A stretch of 54,212 nt of DNA. It comes from Selenomonadaceae bacterium (lineage in GTDB: Bacteria; Bacillota; Negativicutes; Selenomonadales; Selenomonadaceae). This document shows positions 24,116 to 32,011 of the stretch, one piece after another. Where the stretch lies: positions 1-54,212 of the forward strand of contig JAFRSO010000068.1 of the NCBI GenBank assembly GCA_017427545.1, given 5' to 3'. How positions within the stretch are numbered: position 1 is the stretch's first letter; each line of letters opens with the position of its first letter. The notes under the pieces are model-generated. The model saw nothing but the letters and a program-made list of their open reading frames with translations, was not told where the DNA came from and did no database searches. The translations under genes and the position numbers were made by a program.

Positions 24116-24985
24116 ATGTCGGCAAGAATTTTATACGGAAAAGAGTTTGCGGCGCAGATAAAAGAATCGGCGCGTCTTGAAGTTGAAAAGCTCAAAAAAG
24201 ATTTCGGCGTGACGGCGGGACTGGCAGTTATCATCGTCGGAGAAAATCCCGCGTCAAAAGTTTACGTCCGCAACAAGCATAAAACTTGCGAGGAGTTGGG
24301 GATTGTCTCGGAAGTCATTGCCCTGCCCGAAGATACGACTAAGGACGCGTTGCTTGCAAAAATCGACGAACTCAACGCCGATAAAAATATTCACGGAATT
24401 TTGGTGCAGTTGCCGTTGCCCGCCGCCATTAAAGCTCACTCGGACGAAATTTTGAATCGAATCGACCCGCTTAAAGATGTCGACGGCTTCCACCCCGTCA
24501 ACGTCGGCAAACTCGTTATCGGCACGCCCGCACTTGTACCTTGCACGCCCGCCGGCTGTATTGAAATGCTTGACCTGGCGGGAATTGAAATTGACGGCAA
24601 ACGCGCTGTGATTATCGGGCGCAGTAATATCGTCGGCAAGCCGCTGCTCCATTTGCTTATGGCTCGTCATGCAACGGTTACTGTTTGTCACACTCACACG
24701 AAAAATTTGGCTGAAGTTGCTCGCGAAGGTGAAATTTTGGTTGCGGCATCGGGCAAGGCAGGTCTCGTGACGGCTGATATGATTCGTCCCGGCGCGACGG
24801 TTATTGACGTGGGAATTAATCGCATTGCCCCGAAAAAATTGGTCGGCGACGTGGACTTTGACGCGGCTGTAGAAATTGCCGGCGCGATTACTCCCGTACC
24901 CGGCGGTGTCGGACTTTTGACTGTCGCCATGCTCATGAAAAACGTCGTCAAAGCAGCACGTCTTCAATTAGGAATTAGCTACTAG
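24116..24985 (+). CDS. folD: methylenetetrahydrofolate dehydrogenase/cyclohydrolase FolD
   Basis: FolD interconverts methylene-, methenyl- and 10-formyl-tetrahydrofolate in one-carbon metabolism. Key blocks are VGENPASKVYVRNKHKTCEE (with the catalytic Lys of YxxxK), GILVQLPLPAAI, DPLKDVDGFHPVNVGKL, and the NADP-binding IGRSNIVGKPLLHLLM. The C-terminal block is TPVPGGVGLLTVAMLMKN. The protein has 289 residues and AACGGAGG precedes ATG 24116. The last few codons (GISY) run into a TTAG/CTAG repeat, so the natural end may have been altered by it. Confidence 0.96.
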   Translation: MSARILYGKEFAAQIKESARLEVEKLKKDFGVTAGLAVIIVGENPASKVYVRNKHKTCEELGIVSEVIALPEDTTKDALLAKIDELNADKNIHGILVQLPLPAAIKAHSDEILNRIDPLKDVDGFHPVNVGKLVIGTPALVPCTPAGCIEMLDLAGIEIDGKRAVIIGRSNIVGKPLLHLLMARHATVTVCHTHTKNLAEVAREGEILVAASGKAGLVTADMIRPGATVIDVGINRIAPKKLVGDVDFDAAVEIAGAITPVPGGVGLLTVAMLMKNVVKAARLQLGISY

Positions 24986-25049
24986 CTACTAGTTTCTAAA
25001 ACTTGTTCCTTGTTCCTTATTCCTTGTTCCTTATTCCTTCTTCCTTACA
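24973..25049. repeat. TTAG/CTAG string plus TTCCTT-type repeat
   Basis: TTAGCTACTAGCTACTAG is followed by five TTCCTT-type units (CTTGTTCCTTGTTCCTTATT and so on). It covers the folD stop codon and reaches the ribosome binding site of the next gene. Both low-complexity families meet here. Confidence 0.55.
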
Positions 25050-25063
25050 ACGGAGGTTGATAA

Positions 25064-26233
25064 ATGTTTATATTCATCGTCGCGGCACTCCTCGGCGGGA
25101 TAATGGCTCTCGCGCTCATCTCGATAAAATTTCTCTTCAGCGAACACCTTGCCAAAAAATTTTATCGACTCTTCGCAACGGCGGACTTGATTTTTATCGT
25201 GATAATTCTCGGCGGCTGGGCAATTCGATCACTCGTTCCGCAATGGTTCGTTTCATTTTTCGGCAATGTCGCAACGGTCTTTTTAACGGCTCAACTAATT
25301 TGCGGCGTACTGGTCATCTGCGCGATCATTGCAAGATTTTTTTATCGGAGGTTTCAAAAGCCGACAAAATTTAATCCCGAACGTCGACGCATTTTGGCTT
25401 ACGGAATGATTTATCCGCTGATGTCGCTGGCAATTTCACTTTACGGCAACCGTATCGAAAAAAATTCCGACGTGGAAAATTTCTTCGACGTGCCGATAAA
25501 AAATCTTCCGCCCGAATTGGAAGGCTTTAAGCTCGCGCAAATTTCCGATATTCATTTGGGCGCGTATTTTTCACTTGAGCGGCTCGAAAAACTTTTGCAA
25601 CGAATTGCTGACGCCAAGCCCGATTTGCTCGCGATAACCGGTGATATTTTCGATGATGTCGGCATGAATCCCGCCGCCATTAAACTCGTCGACAGCTTCA
25701 ACGACAAATTCAAATTCGGGATTTTTTACATTCACGGCAACCACGAATACTTACGTAACATTCAAGCGATTGAGGCGGCTCTTGCTCAAACGAAAATTCA
25801 TTGGCTCGTTAATCAATCCGAAAATGTCACGTCGAAACTTTATATTCTCGGCGTCGATTATCCGAAACGCGCACCCATCACGAGTACTGCCGATAAGGAA
25901 CGCGAACAGCTTTTTGCTGAAACCAGAAAAAATTTTGTCGACAAGGCCGCCGAAAATGTCCCCGACGACGCCATAAAAATTTTGCTGGCTCATCACCCGG
26001 AATTTATTGACGACGGCGCGGAAAGAAATTTTGCCTTGACTTTGACAGGTCACACTCACGGTAGCCAAATTGGGATTTTTGGAATTCCACTGCTTCCCGT
26101 GTTCAAATATACGCGCGGCGTCGTGAAAATCGGCGACAGTCTCGGCTATGTTCACGTCGGCAACGGCAGCTGGTTTCCGTTCAGATTCGGTTGTCCGCCC
26201 GAAATCGCTTACTTCACGTTGAGGAGGGCTTGA
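25064..26233 (+). CDS. membrane-anchored metallophosphoesterase
   Basis: The N-terminal 125 residues contain about four membrane helices. A calcineurin-like phosphoesterase domain follows with all metal-binding motifs: SDIHLG, GDIFDD, GNHEYL, LLAHHPEF and TGHTHGSQIG. This is the YkuE/YaeI-type family, probably acting on lipid or nucleotide phosphates at the cell surface; the exact substrate is unknown. The protein has 389 residues. A CGGAGG site precedes ATG 25064. The next gene starts one base after the stop. Confidence 0.9.
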   Translation: MFIFIVAALLGGIMALALISIKFLFSEHLAKKFYRLFATADLIFIVIILGGWAIRSLVPQWFVSFFGNVATVFLTAQLICGVLVICAIIARFFYRRFQKPTKFNPERRRILAYGMIYPLMSLAISLYGNRIEKNSDVENFFDVPIKNLPPELEGFKLAQISDIHLGAYFSLERLEKLLQRIADAKPDLLAITGDIFDDVGMNPAAIKLVDSFNDKFKFGIFYIHGNHEYLRNIQAIEAALAQTKIHWLVNQSENVTSKLYILGVDYPKRAPITSTADKEREQLFAETRKNFVDKAAENVPDDAIKILLAHHPEFIDDGAERNFALTLTGHTHGSQIGIFGIPLLPVFKYTRGVVKIGDSLGYVHVGNGSWFPFRFGCPPEIAYFTLRRA

Positions 26234-26234
26234 C

Positions 26235-26942
26235 TTGGAACGACTGCAGAAATTAATTGCTCAAGCCGGCATATGTTCGCGGCGAGAGGCGGAGAAAATT
26301 ATTTCGGTGGGGCGCGTGACTGTCGACGGAAAAATTATTACCGAACTCGGCGCGAAGGCTGATCCGTCCAAAAATAAAATTCGCGTCGACGGAAAACTTT
26401 TGCGCTTCAATGCTGAAAAAATTTATATCCTGCTCAACAAACCGCGCGGCTATGTCTCGACGGCTCATGATGAACGCGGCCGCAAGACTGTTTTGGATTT
26501 GCTGGGAGAAAATTTTTCGGGACGCGTCTACCCTGTCGGCAGGCTCGATTTGAATTCGGAAGGGCTGATTTTGCTGACCAATGACGGCGACTTGACGAAC
26601 GCTTTAATTCACCCGCGATACGAAGTTGCCAAAACTTATCGCGCAAAAATTTCGGGCACCGTCACTGAAGAGAAACTCGATAAGCTTCGCGCAGGCGTGG
26701 AACTTGACGACGGATTGACTGCGCCCGCTGAAGTTTATCTGCTCGAAGATGATTTGGTCGAAGTCACGATTCATGAGGGGCGCAATCGTCAAGTGCGGCG
26801 AATGTTCGCGGCGGTCGGCTGTGATGTGAAAAGACTTCGCCGAATAAAATTTGCTGGACTGACACTCGACGGCTTGAAGGTTGGGAAATGGCGCACATTG
26901 ACGGCTGATGAAATTGCACAACTCAAAGGAGAATTGACTTGA
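26235..26942 (+). CDS. rluB: 23S rRNA pseudouridine synthase, RluB family
   Basis: The protein has an N-terminal S4 RNA-binding domain (RLQKLIAQAGICSRREAEKI) and a catalytic domain with GRLDLNSEGLILLTNDG, where the Asp is the catalytic residue. NKPRGYVSTAHDERGRKTV and GRNRQVRRMFAAVG are the other family blocks. It modifies U to pseudouridine in large-subunit rRNA; whether the RluB or RluE/F site is used is not certain. It has 235 residues. It starts at TTG 26235, with GGAGGG inside the preceding gene's end, and overlaps the next gene. Confidence 0.93.
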   Translation: MERLQKLIAQAGICSRREAEKIISVGRVTVDGKIITELGAKADPSKNKIRVDGKLLRFNAEKIYILLNKPRGYVSTAHDERGRKTVLDLLGENFSGRVYPVGRLDLNSEGLILLTNDGDLTNALIHPRYEVAKTYRAKISGTVTEEKLDKLRAGVELDDGLTAPAEVYLLEDDLVEVTIHEGRNRQVRRMFAAVGCDVKRLRRIKFAGLTLDGLKVGKWRTLTADEIAQLKGELT

Positions 26943-28180
26943 GGAAAATTATTGTAATCGGTGGCGGAGCGACGGGAATTATGGCGGCGATTCGTGCGGC
27001 TGAATGTGGCGGGCAAGTCACGTTGCTTGAAAAAATGCCGCAAATCGGTCGTAAGTTGCGAATCACGGGTAAAGGTCGTTGCAATCTCACGAACACGGCG
27101 GACGTTGCCGAAGTCGTCAAAAATATTCCCGGCAACGGAAAATTTCTGTTCAGCGCGCTGAAAAATTTTTCTCCCGTCGATACCGTGAATTTTTTTGAAA
27201 GTCTCGGCGTCAAAACTAAAGTTGAACGTGGCGGCAGAGTTTTTCCCGCAAGTGATGACGCAACCGAAGTTATCGACGCGTTGTTGAGGCGGCTGGTAAT
27301 TTTGGGCGTCGAAGTCAAGACAAATTCGCCCGTGACTGACATTTTGGCGGAAGATAAAAAAATCGTCGGCGTGAAGGTCGGCGATAAAATTTTTGATTGC
27401 GACGCGGTGATTTTGGCGACAGGCGGCATGAGTTATCCCGCGACAGGTTCATCAGGTGACGGATTAAAATTTGCAAGGCGGCTCGGTCACAAAGTCACGG
27501 AAATTTTACCGGCACTCGTCCCGCTCGAAACGGAAGAAGATTTCGTCCAAGACTTGCAAGGGCTGACGTTAAAAAATGTTCGCGTGAAACTTTTGGCTGA
27601 CGGCAAGAAAATTTCGGAGCAATTCGGCGAAATGTTATTCACGCACTTTGGAGTTTCGGGGCCGATAATCTTGACGTTGAGTCGACAGGCCGCAAAACTT
27701 TTGGCGGAGAAAAAATTCGTCGAACTGGAAATAAATTTAAAGCCGGCATTGACGCCCGAACAACTCGACGCAAGACTTTTGCGCGACTTCGACAAATTCA
27801 AACGTAAGACGATAAAAAATTCACTCATCGAACTGCTGCCCGCGAAATTAATTCCGATTGTGCTGGACTTGTCATATCTGCCGGAAGAAAAACGCGTTGA
27901 TGAAATCACTTCAGCTGAACGGCGGCGACTGCTTGAAATTTTGCGCGGACTGCCGTTGACAATCACAAAAACTCGACCGATAGCGGAGGCGATAGTCACT
28001 GCGGGCGGTGTCGACGTGAAAGAAATCGATCCTCGGACAATGCGTTCAAAGCTCGTGGAAAATTTATTCATCGTCGGAGAAGTTGCGGACGTTGACGGCT
28101 TCACTGGAGGATTCAATCTTCAAGCGGCGTGGTCAATGGGTAATGCGGCGGGCAAGGCATTAATGACAGAAAATTTTTAA
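26939..28180 (+). CDS. BaiN/HI0933-family flavoprotein
   Basis: This NAD(P)/FAD-dependent oxidoreductase has 413 residues. It shows the FAD dinucleotide fold at the start (IIVIGGGATGIMAAIRAAEC), the family block KMPQIGRKLRITGKGRCNLTN, GGMSYPATGSSGDG, and the C-terminal GFTGGFNLQAAWSMGNAAG. Members include BaiN, which reduces bile-acid enoyl intermediates, and proteins of unknown function. The specific reaction cannot be claimed. TTG 26939 overlaps the TGA of rluB, so translation is coupled. Confidence 0.9.
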   Translation: MRKIIVIGGGATGIMAAIRAAECGGQVTLLEKMPQIGRKLRITGKGRCNLTNTADVAEVVKNIPGNGKFLFSALKNFSPVDTVNFFESLGVKTKVERGGRVFPASDDATEVIDALLRRLVILGVEVKTNSPVTDILAEDKKIVGVKVGDKIFDCDAVILATGGMSYPATGSSGDGLKFARRLGHKVTEILPALVPLETEEDFVQDLQGLTLKNVRVKLLADGKKISEQFGEMLFTHFGVSGPIILTLSRQAAKLLAEKKFVELEINLKPALTPEQLDARLLRDFDKFKRKTIKNSLIELLPAKLIPIVLDLSYLPEEKRVDEITSAERRRLLEILRGLPLTITKTRPIAEAIVTAGGVDVKEIDPRTMRSKLVENLFIVGEVADVDGFTGGFNLQAAWSMGNAAGKALMTENF

Positions 28181-28262
28181 TTGGCAGGAATTCTTCCGCC
28201 TCCATAGAAAAGCGAAATTGGAATTATTGTTTTTCTGTTCAGTTAGGGGGTTGGGGGAATTG

Positions 28263-29792
28263 ATGTTCTTACTTGCGCTATCGCCGATTTTATGGCTGGT
28301 ACTCGCGTTGAGCGTGATAAAAATGCCGGCTTGGAAGGCGTGCTTAATCGCGCTGATAATTGCATTGGCAGCGGGCATGGGCGTTTGGGACATGGAAAGC
28401 GTTCGGGCGATTGAATCGGTGCTCGAAGGCGTCGCGTTGGCATGTTGGCCGATTTTGCTCGTCATAGTCGCGGCGATTTTCACTTACAACTTGACATTGC
28501 ATACAAAAGCAATGGACACGATTAAAGACATGCTGACGAGTGTCAGTCAAGACAAACGCGTTTTGATTCTGCTGATTGGCTGGGGCTTCGGAGGATTTTT
28601 GGAGGGCATGGCGGGTTTCGGTACGGCAATAGCAGTTCCGGCCGGTATGCTCGCGGGAATCGGCATTAATCCCATTTTATCTGTATCGGTCTGTTTAATT
28701 GCAAACTCTGTGCCGACGGCTTACGGCTCAATCGGCATACCGCTCGTCACGTTGGGAAGCGTCACGGGCTTTGATTCGGTTCAGCTGGCGACGTTCACAT
28801 CACTGCAACTGGGCGTTTTAACTTTACTGTGTCCGTGGCTGATGGTTATCGTGACGGGCGGCAGTTTAAAGGCTCTGCGCGGCATGACGATGCTTTGCTT
28901 AGGCGCGGGACTTGCATTTTTCATTCCGGAATTGGCGTTATCAATGTTCGTAGGGCCGGAGCTGGCAGTTGTAGCGGGCGCGATTTGCACAATGGGCACG
29001 ATAGTTTTCATTGCAAAAAAATTTCCCGTCAACGACCCCGAATTTGCAATGGGTGATCAAGCTCACGCGAAAATTACCACGGCTCAAGGCATCAACGCTT
29101 GCTTGCCGTTCATACTGATTTTTATTTTCCTGCTGTGCACGAGTAAACTTTTCCCGCCGATAAATTCATTCCTGATGCAATTCAAAACGGCGGTACCGAT
29201 TTACAACGGCGAGGGCGGCTCACCTTACACCTTCGTTTGGATAAATACTCCCGGCGTGCTGATATTGTTGGCGGCATTCATTGCGGGCAGTAAGCAGGGC
29301 GCGGGCTTCGGAGAAATGCTCGGCGTCCTCAAAAAGACAGTCAACGGTTTGAAATTCACGATGGTTACGATTATTGCGGTCATTGCCACGGCAAAAGTCA
29401 TGGGCTACAGCGGCATGACGGGACAAATTGCTGATACGGCGGTTGCGGCGACGGGTACAGCTTATCCGTTAATCGCGGCGTTCTTAGGTTCGGTCGGCAC
29501 GTATATCACAGGCTCGGCAACGTCAAGCTGCGTGCTCTTCGGGAAATTGCAAGTCATAGCAAGTCAGGCGATTGGGGCAGATGAAACTGTTCAAGCATGG
29601 GTGGCGGCCGCAAATGCAACGGGGGCTTGTGCGGGCAAAATGATTTCGCCGCTGTCAATCGCAATCGGTTCGGCAGCTATCGGCGTCAAGGGCGCGGACT
29701 CTCAACTTTTGGCGTTCGCCGTGAAGATTTATATTCCGTTCGTGATATTTATGGGATTGGTCGTTTACTTCGGACAGGCGATTATCGGCTGA
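28263..29792 (+). CDS. lctP: L-lactate permease (LctP family)
   Basis: This 509-residue protein has about 12-13 membrane helices. The LctP blocks GFGGFLEGMAGFGTAIAVPA and GINPILSVSVCLIANSVPTA, and late in the protein TGSATSSCVLFGKLQ and ATGACAGKMISPLSIAI, are clear. It imports lactate with protons. I start at ATG 28263 behind a G-rich ribosome binding site; the frame extends upstream without coding character. A lactate-related sulfur insertase (LarE) lies 2.9 kb downstream, consistent with lactate use. Confidence 0.93.
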   Translation: MFLLALSPILWLVLALSVIKMPAWKACLIALIIALAAGMGVWDMESVRAIESVLEGVALACWPILLVIVAAIFTYNLTLHTKAMDTIKDMLTSVSQDKRVLILLIGWGFGGFLEGMAGFGTAIAVPAGMLAGIGINPILSVSVCLIANSVPTAYGSIGIPLVTLGSVTGFDSVQLATFTSLQLGVLTLLCPWLMVIVTGGSLKALRGMTMLCLGAGLAFFIPELALSMFVGPELAVVAGAICTMGTIVFIAKKFPVNDPEFAMGDQAHAKITTAQGINACLPFILIFIFLLCTSKLFPPINSFLMQFKTAVPIYNGEGGSPYTFVWINTPGVLILLAAFIAGSKQGAGFGEMLGVLKKTVNGLKFTMVTIIAVIATAKVMGYSGMTGQIADTAVAATGTAYPLIAAFLGSVGTYITGSATSSCVLFGKLQVIASQAIGADETVQAWVAAANATGACAGKMISPLSIAIGSAAIGVKGADSQLLAFAVKIYIPFVIFMGLVVYFGQAIIG

Positions 29793-29990
29793 TTTATCAT
29801 ACTTTTCTTTGCGTTTATTGAACATACTTTTCTTTGCTTGTCCAAAGAAAAGTATGCAAAAGAAAAGACACCTCGCAGGGGCGTTAACCATTCGTGGTTC
29901 CAACGTTAAGATAACCCGCAAGGTAGAGTGCCGCTAACGTCGCAATCCTGCGACGTGGTCGCGGCGGCCGTCATCCTTGACGGCCTCAAA
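29793..29990 (+). repeat. modular hairpin repeat, copy B
   Basis: It starts right after the lctP stop. It carries a half unit, hairpin 1 (CATACTTTTCTTTG/CAAAGAAAAGTATG), the CCTCGCAGGGGCG segment, AACCATTCGTGGTT, hairpin 4 of the second type (ACGTCGC/GCGACGT) and the final GCCGTCA/TGACGGC hairpin. A TTCCTT-type string follows at 29995-30027. Confidence 0.85.
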
Positions 29991-30036
29991 AAAACTTGTT
30001 TCTTATTCCTTATCACTTATTCCTTAGGAGGTTTTC

Positions 30037-30537
30037 ATGAAAATTTACACGAAGACCGGCGACGCGGGCTTGACAAGTCTTTATACCGGCGAACGCGTCG
30101 AAAAAAATTCATTGCGCGTGCAAACATACGGCGCGATTGATGAGGCGGATTCTGCGTTGGGAATGGCGCGGGCATTTGCTCAAGTCGATGACGTGCGAGA
30201 AAAAATTTTCACACTGCAAAAACTTTTGCCGAGATTAATGGCGGACTTCGCGAGCTTGAATCGTGAACCGACGATAACGGCTGATGACGTGGCGAAACTC
30301 GAATTGGAAATGGACGCGCTGGAAAGTTCGTTGCCGCCGCTGAAAGAATTTTTAATCCCCGGCAACTCGAAGGGCGGAGCATTTCTCGACTTGGCAAGGA
30401 CGATTACCCGTCGCGCAGAAAGATTAGCTTGCGAGCTGTCGAAGTCGGAAGACGTTCACGAATCAGATAAAATTTTCCTCAACAGATTGTCAGATTATTG
30501 CTTCCTTTTGATGAGGCGTGAAGATTTAATGAGGTGA
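30037..30537 (+). CDS. pduO: cob(I)alamin adenosyltransferase, PduO type
   Basis: PduO-type enzymes transfer adenosyl from ATP to cob(I)alamin to give coenzyme B12. The signature start MKIYTKTGDAGLTSLYTGER, the YGAIDEADSALGMARAF block and the ARTITRRAERLACELS block with LNRLSDYCFLLMR are all present. The protein has 166 residues. AGGAGG precedes ATG 30037. The next gene starts 6 bases after its stop. Confidence 0.95.
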   Translation: MKIYTKTGDAGLTSLYTGERVEKNSLRVQTYGAIDEADSALGMARAFAQVDDVREKIFTLQKLLPRLMADFASLNREPTITADDVAKLELEMDALESSLPPLKEFLIPGNSKGGAFLDLARTITRRAERLACELSKSEDVHESDKIFLNRLSDYCFLLMRREDLMR

Positions 30538-30542
30538 AGTTT

Positions 30543-31154
30543 ATGAGCATTGGAAAAAATTTTTTCGCGGGATTGTTGAGCGGCGCGCTGATTTTTATGA
30601 GCGGACAGGCTCTGGCGAATCCTCCCGAAATGCCCGAAGATGATTCGTGGCAGGAGGAAGAGGCTGCGCATATCGGCGGCTGGGCAAAATATTTTTCCGA
30701 GAAATACGGCGTCGACTCTGCGCAAGTTGAACGGGCTTTGAATGACGGCGTACATATCGGGGACGTTCGACACGCGGCAGTTTTGGCGAAGTTGAGCGGC
30801 AGGAGTTTTTCCGACGTGTTGGCGATGAAGGTCGATTGGTTTCAAGTAGCCGACAAATTGGGCGTCACGCATGAACGAATGCACGATTTTTTCATGCAGG
30901 AGCGCGAAGAACATTTTGCCAAAATGGCGGGCATTGACGTTAAGACTTTGCAGGGGCTGTTGAAGGACGGCTATCACCCGATGGATATTGAAATTGCCGC
31001 GAAGATTGCGAAGGCTTCGGGCAAAAATGTCAAGAGCGTCCTCGAAAAGCGCAGGATCAATAACACTTGGGAGGACGTTGCAAAATCTTTCGGCGTCGAC
31101 GCGAAAAAAATCATGCCGCCGCCCCCGCCACATCAACATCACAGAAATCGGTGA
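30543..31154 (+). CDS. secreted helical protein, function unknown
   Basis: The 203-residue protein has a signal peptide (MSIGKNFFAGLLSGALIFMS to about AQALA) and then a mature region with three similar helical units. The repeated patterns are EKYGVDSAQVERALNDGVHI, DKLGVTHERMHDFFMQ and MAGIDVKTLQGLLKDGYHP. The end is a PPPPPHQHHRNR tail that might bind metal. No family is recognised. ATG 30543 follows GAGGTGA; an upstream GTG overlaps the site. Confidence 0.7.
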   Translation: MSIGKNFFAGLLSGALIFMSGQALANPPEMPEDDSWQEEEAAHIGGWAKYFSEKYGVDSAQVERALNDGVHIGDVRHAAVLAKLSGRSFSDVLAMKVDWFQVADKLGVTHERMHDFFMQEREEHFAKMAGIDVKTLQGLLKDGYHPMDIEIAAKIAKASGKNVKSVLEKRRINNTWEDVAKSFGVDAKKIMPPPPPHQHHRNR

Positions 31155-31159
31155 TTAAA

Positions 31160-31951
31160 TTGCAAAAGGCAGATAAATTGAAATCTTATCTGCGCGAACT
31201 TGGAAGAGTCGCCGTCGCCTATTCGGGTGGCGTCGACTCAACTTTTTTGCTCAAGGTCGCGCATGACGTTTTGGGCGATAATGTTTTGGCGTTGACGGCG
31301 GCAAGCAAATTCATTCCGCGTCGAGAACTTGACGAGACGATAAAATTTTGCGCCGAAAATAAAATCCGCCAGATAATTTTTGAGGCGGACGTTTTGAACA
31401 TTGCGGGCGTTAAAGAAAATCCTGTCGACCGCTGTTATCTCTGCAAGCGTGAACTGTTCAAAAATTTTCTGCGCATTGCCGAGGAGAATAAAATTTCAAT
31501 CGTCGTCGAAGGCTCAAACATGGACGACACGTCCGACTATCGACCGGGCATGAAAGCACTTGCCGAATTGCAAATAAAAAGCCCGTTGCAAGTCGCCGAA
31601 CTTTACAAATCAGAAATTCGCGCACTGTCACGGGAAATGAATTTGCCGACGTGGAGCAAGCCGTCAATGGCGTGTTTGGCGTCAAGATTCGTTTACGGCG
31701 AGACACTGACCGAAAAAAATTTGTCGATGGTTGAGGCGGCGGAAGAATTTTTATTGCAGGCGGGCTTCAAACAATTTCGCGTTAGGGTTCACGGGAAAAT
31801 TGCGCGGATAGAAATTTTGCCGGAAGAATTCAACAGGCTCCTGAAAATTCGCGAAGAAATTTCCGCACGATTCAAAGCTTTGGGCTTCGATTATGTCACG
31901 CTGGACTTGCAAGGCTATCGAACGGGCAGCATGAATGAGGGTTTACTATAA
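31160..31951 (+). CDS. larE: ATP-dependent sacrificial sulfur transferase LarE
   Basis: LarE inserts sulfur into the nickel-pincer cofactor precursor used by lactate racemase. The PP-loop ATPase motif is VAVAYSGGVDSTFLLKVAHD. The block KPSMACLASRFVYGE carries the Cys that is sacrificed in the Lactobacillus enzyme, and PVDRCYLCKRELF is also typical. I start at TTG 31160 (263 residues) with GGTGA just before it; GTG 31151 is possible, and a longer frame overlapping the upstream gene is unlikely. The other lar genes are not in this window, so the target could be another enzyme. Confidence 0.9.
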   Translation: MQKADKLKSYLRELGRVAVAYSGGVDSTFLLKVAHDVLGDNVLALTAASKFIPRRELDETIKFCAENKIRQIIFEADVLNIAGVKENPVDRCYLCKRELFKNFLRIAEENKISIVVEGSNMDDTSDYRPGMKALAELQIKSPLQVAELYKSEIRALSREMNLPTWSKPSMACLASRFVYGETLTEKNLSMVEAAEEFLLQAGFKQFRVRVHGKIARIEILPEEFNRLLKIREEISARFKALGFDYVTLDLQGYRTGSMNEGLL

Positions 31952-31969
31952 AAAAATTTTTGTTATAAT
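31942..31969 (+). promoter_or_regulatory. promoter of lysA
   Basis: TTTACT at 31942-31947 and TGTTATAAT with TATAAT at 31964-31969 have 16-base spacing. The -35 box overlaps the end of larE. The leader is too short for a lysine riboswitch. Confidence 0.65.
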
Positions 31970-32011
31970 CAGTGCACAAAGTATACAAAATTTTTTTTGG
32001 AGGCGTTTACA

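Noticed and set aside
31997..32011. Lysine riboswitch upstream of lysA
   Set aside because: Only about 40 bases lie between the promoter and the start codon, far too short for that riboswitch.
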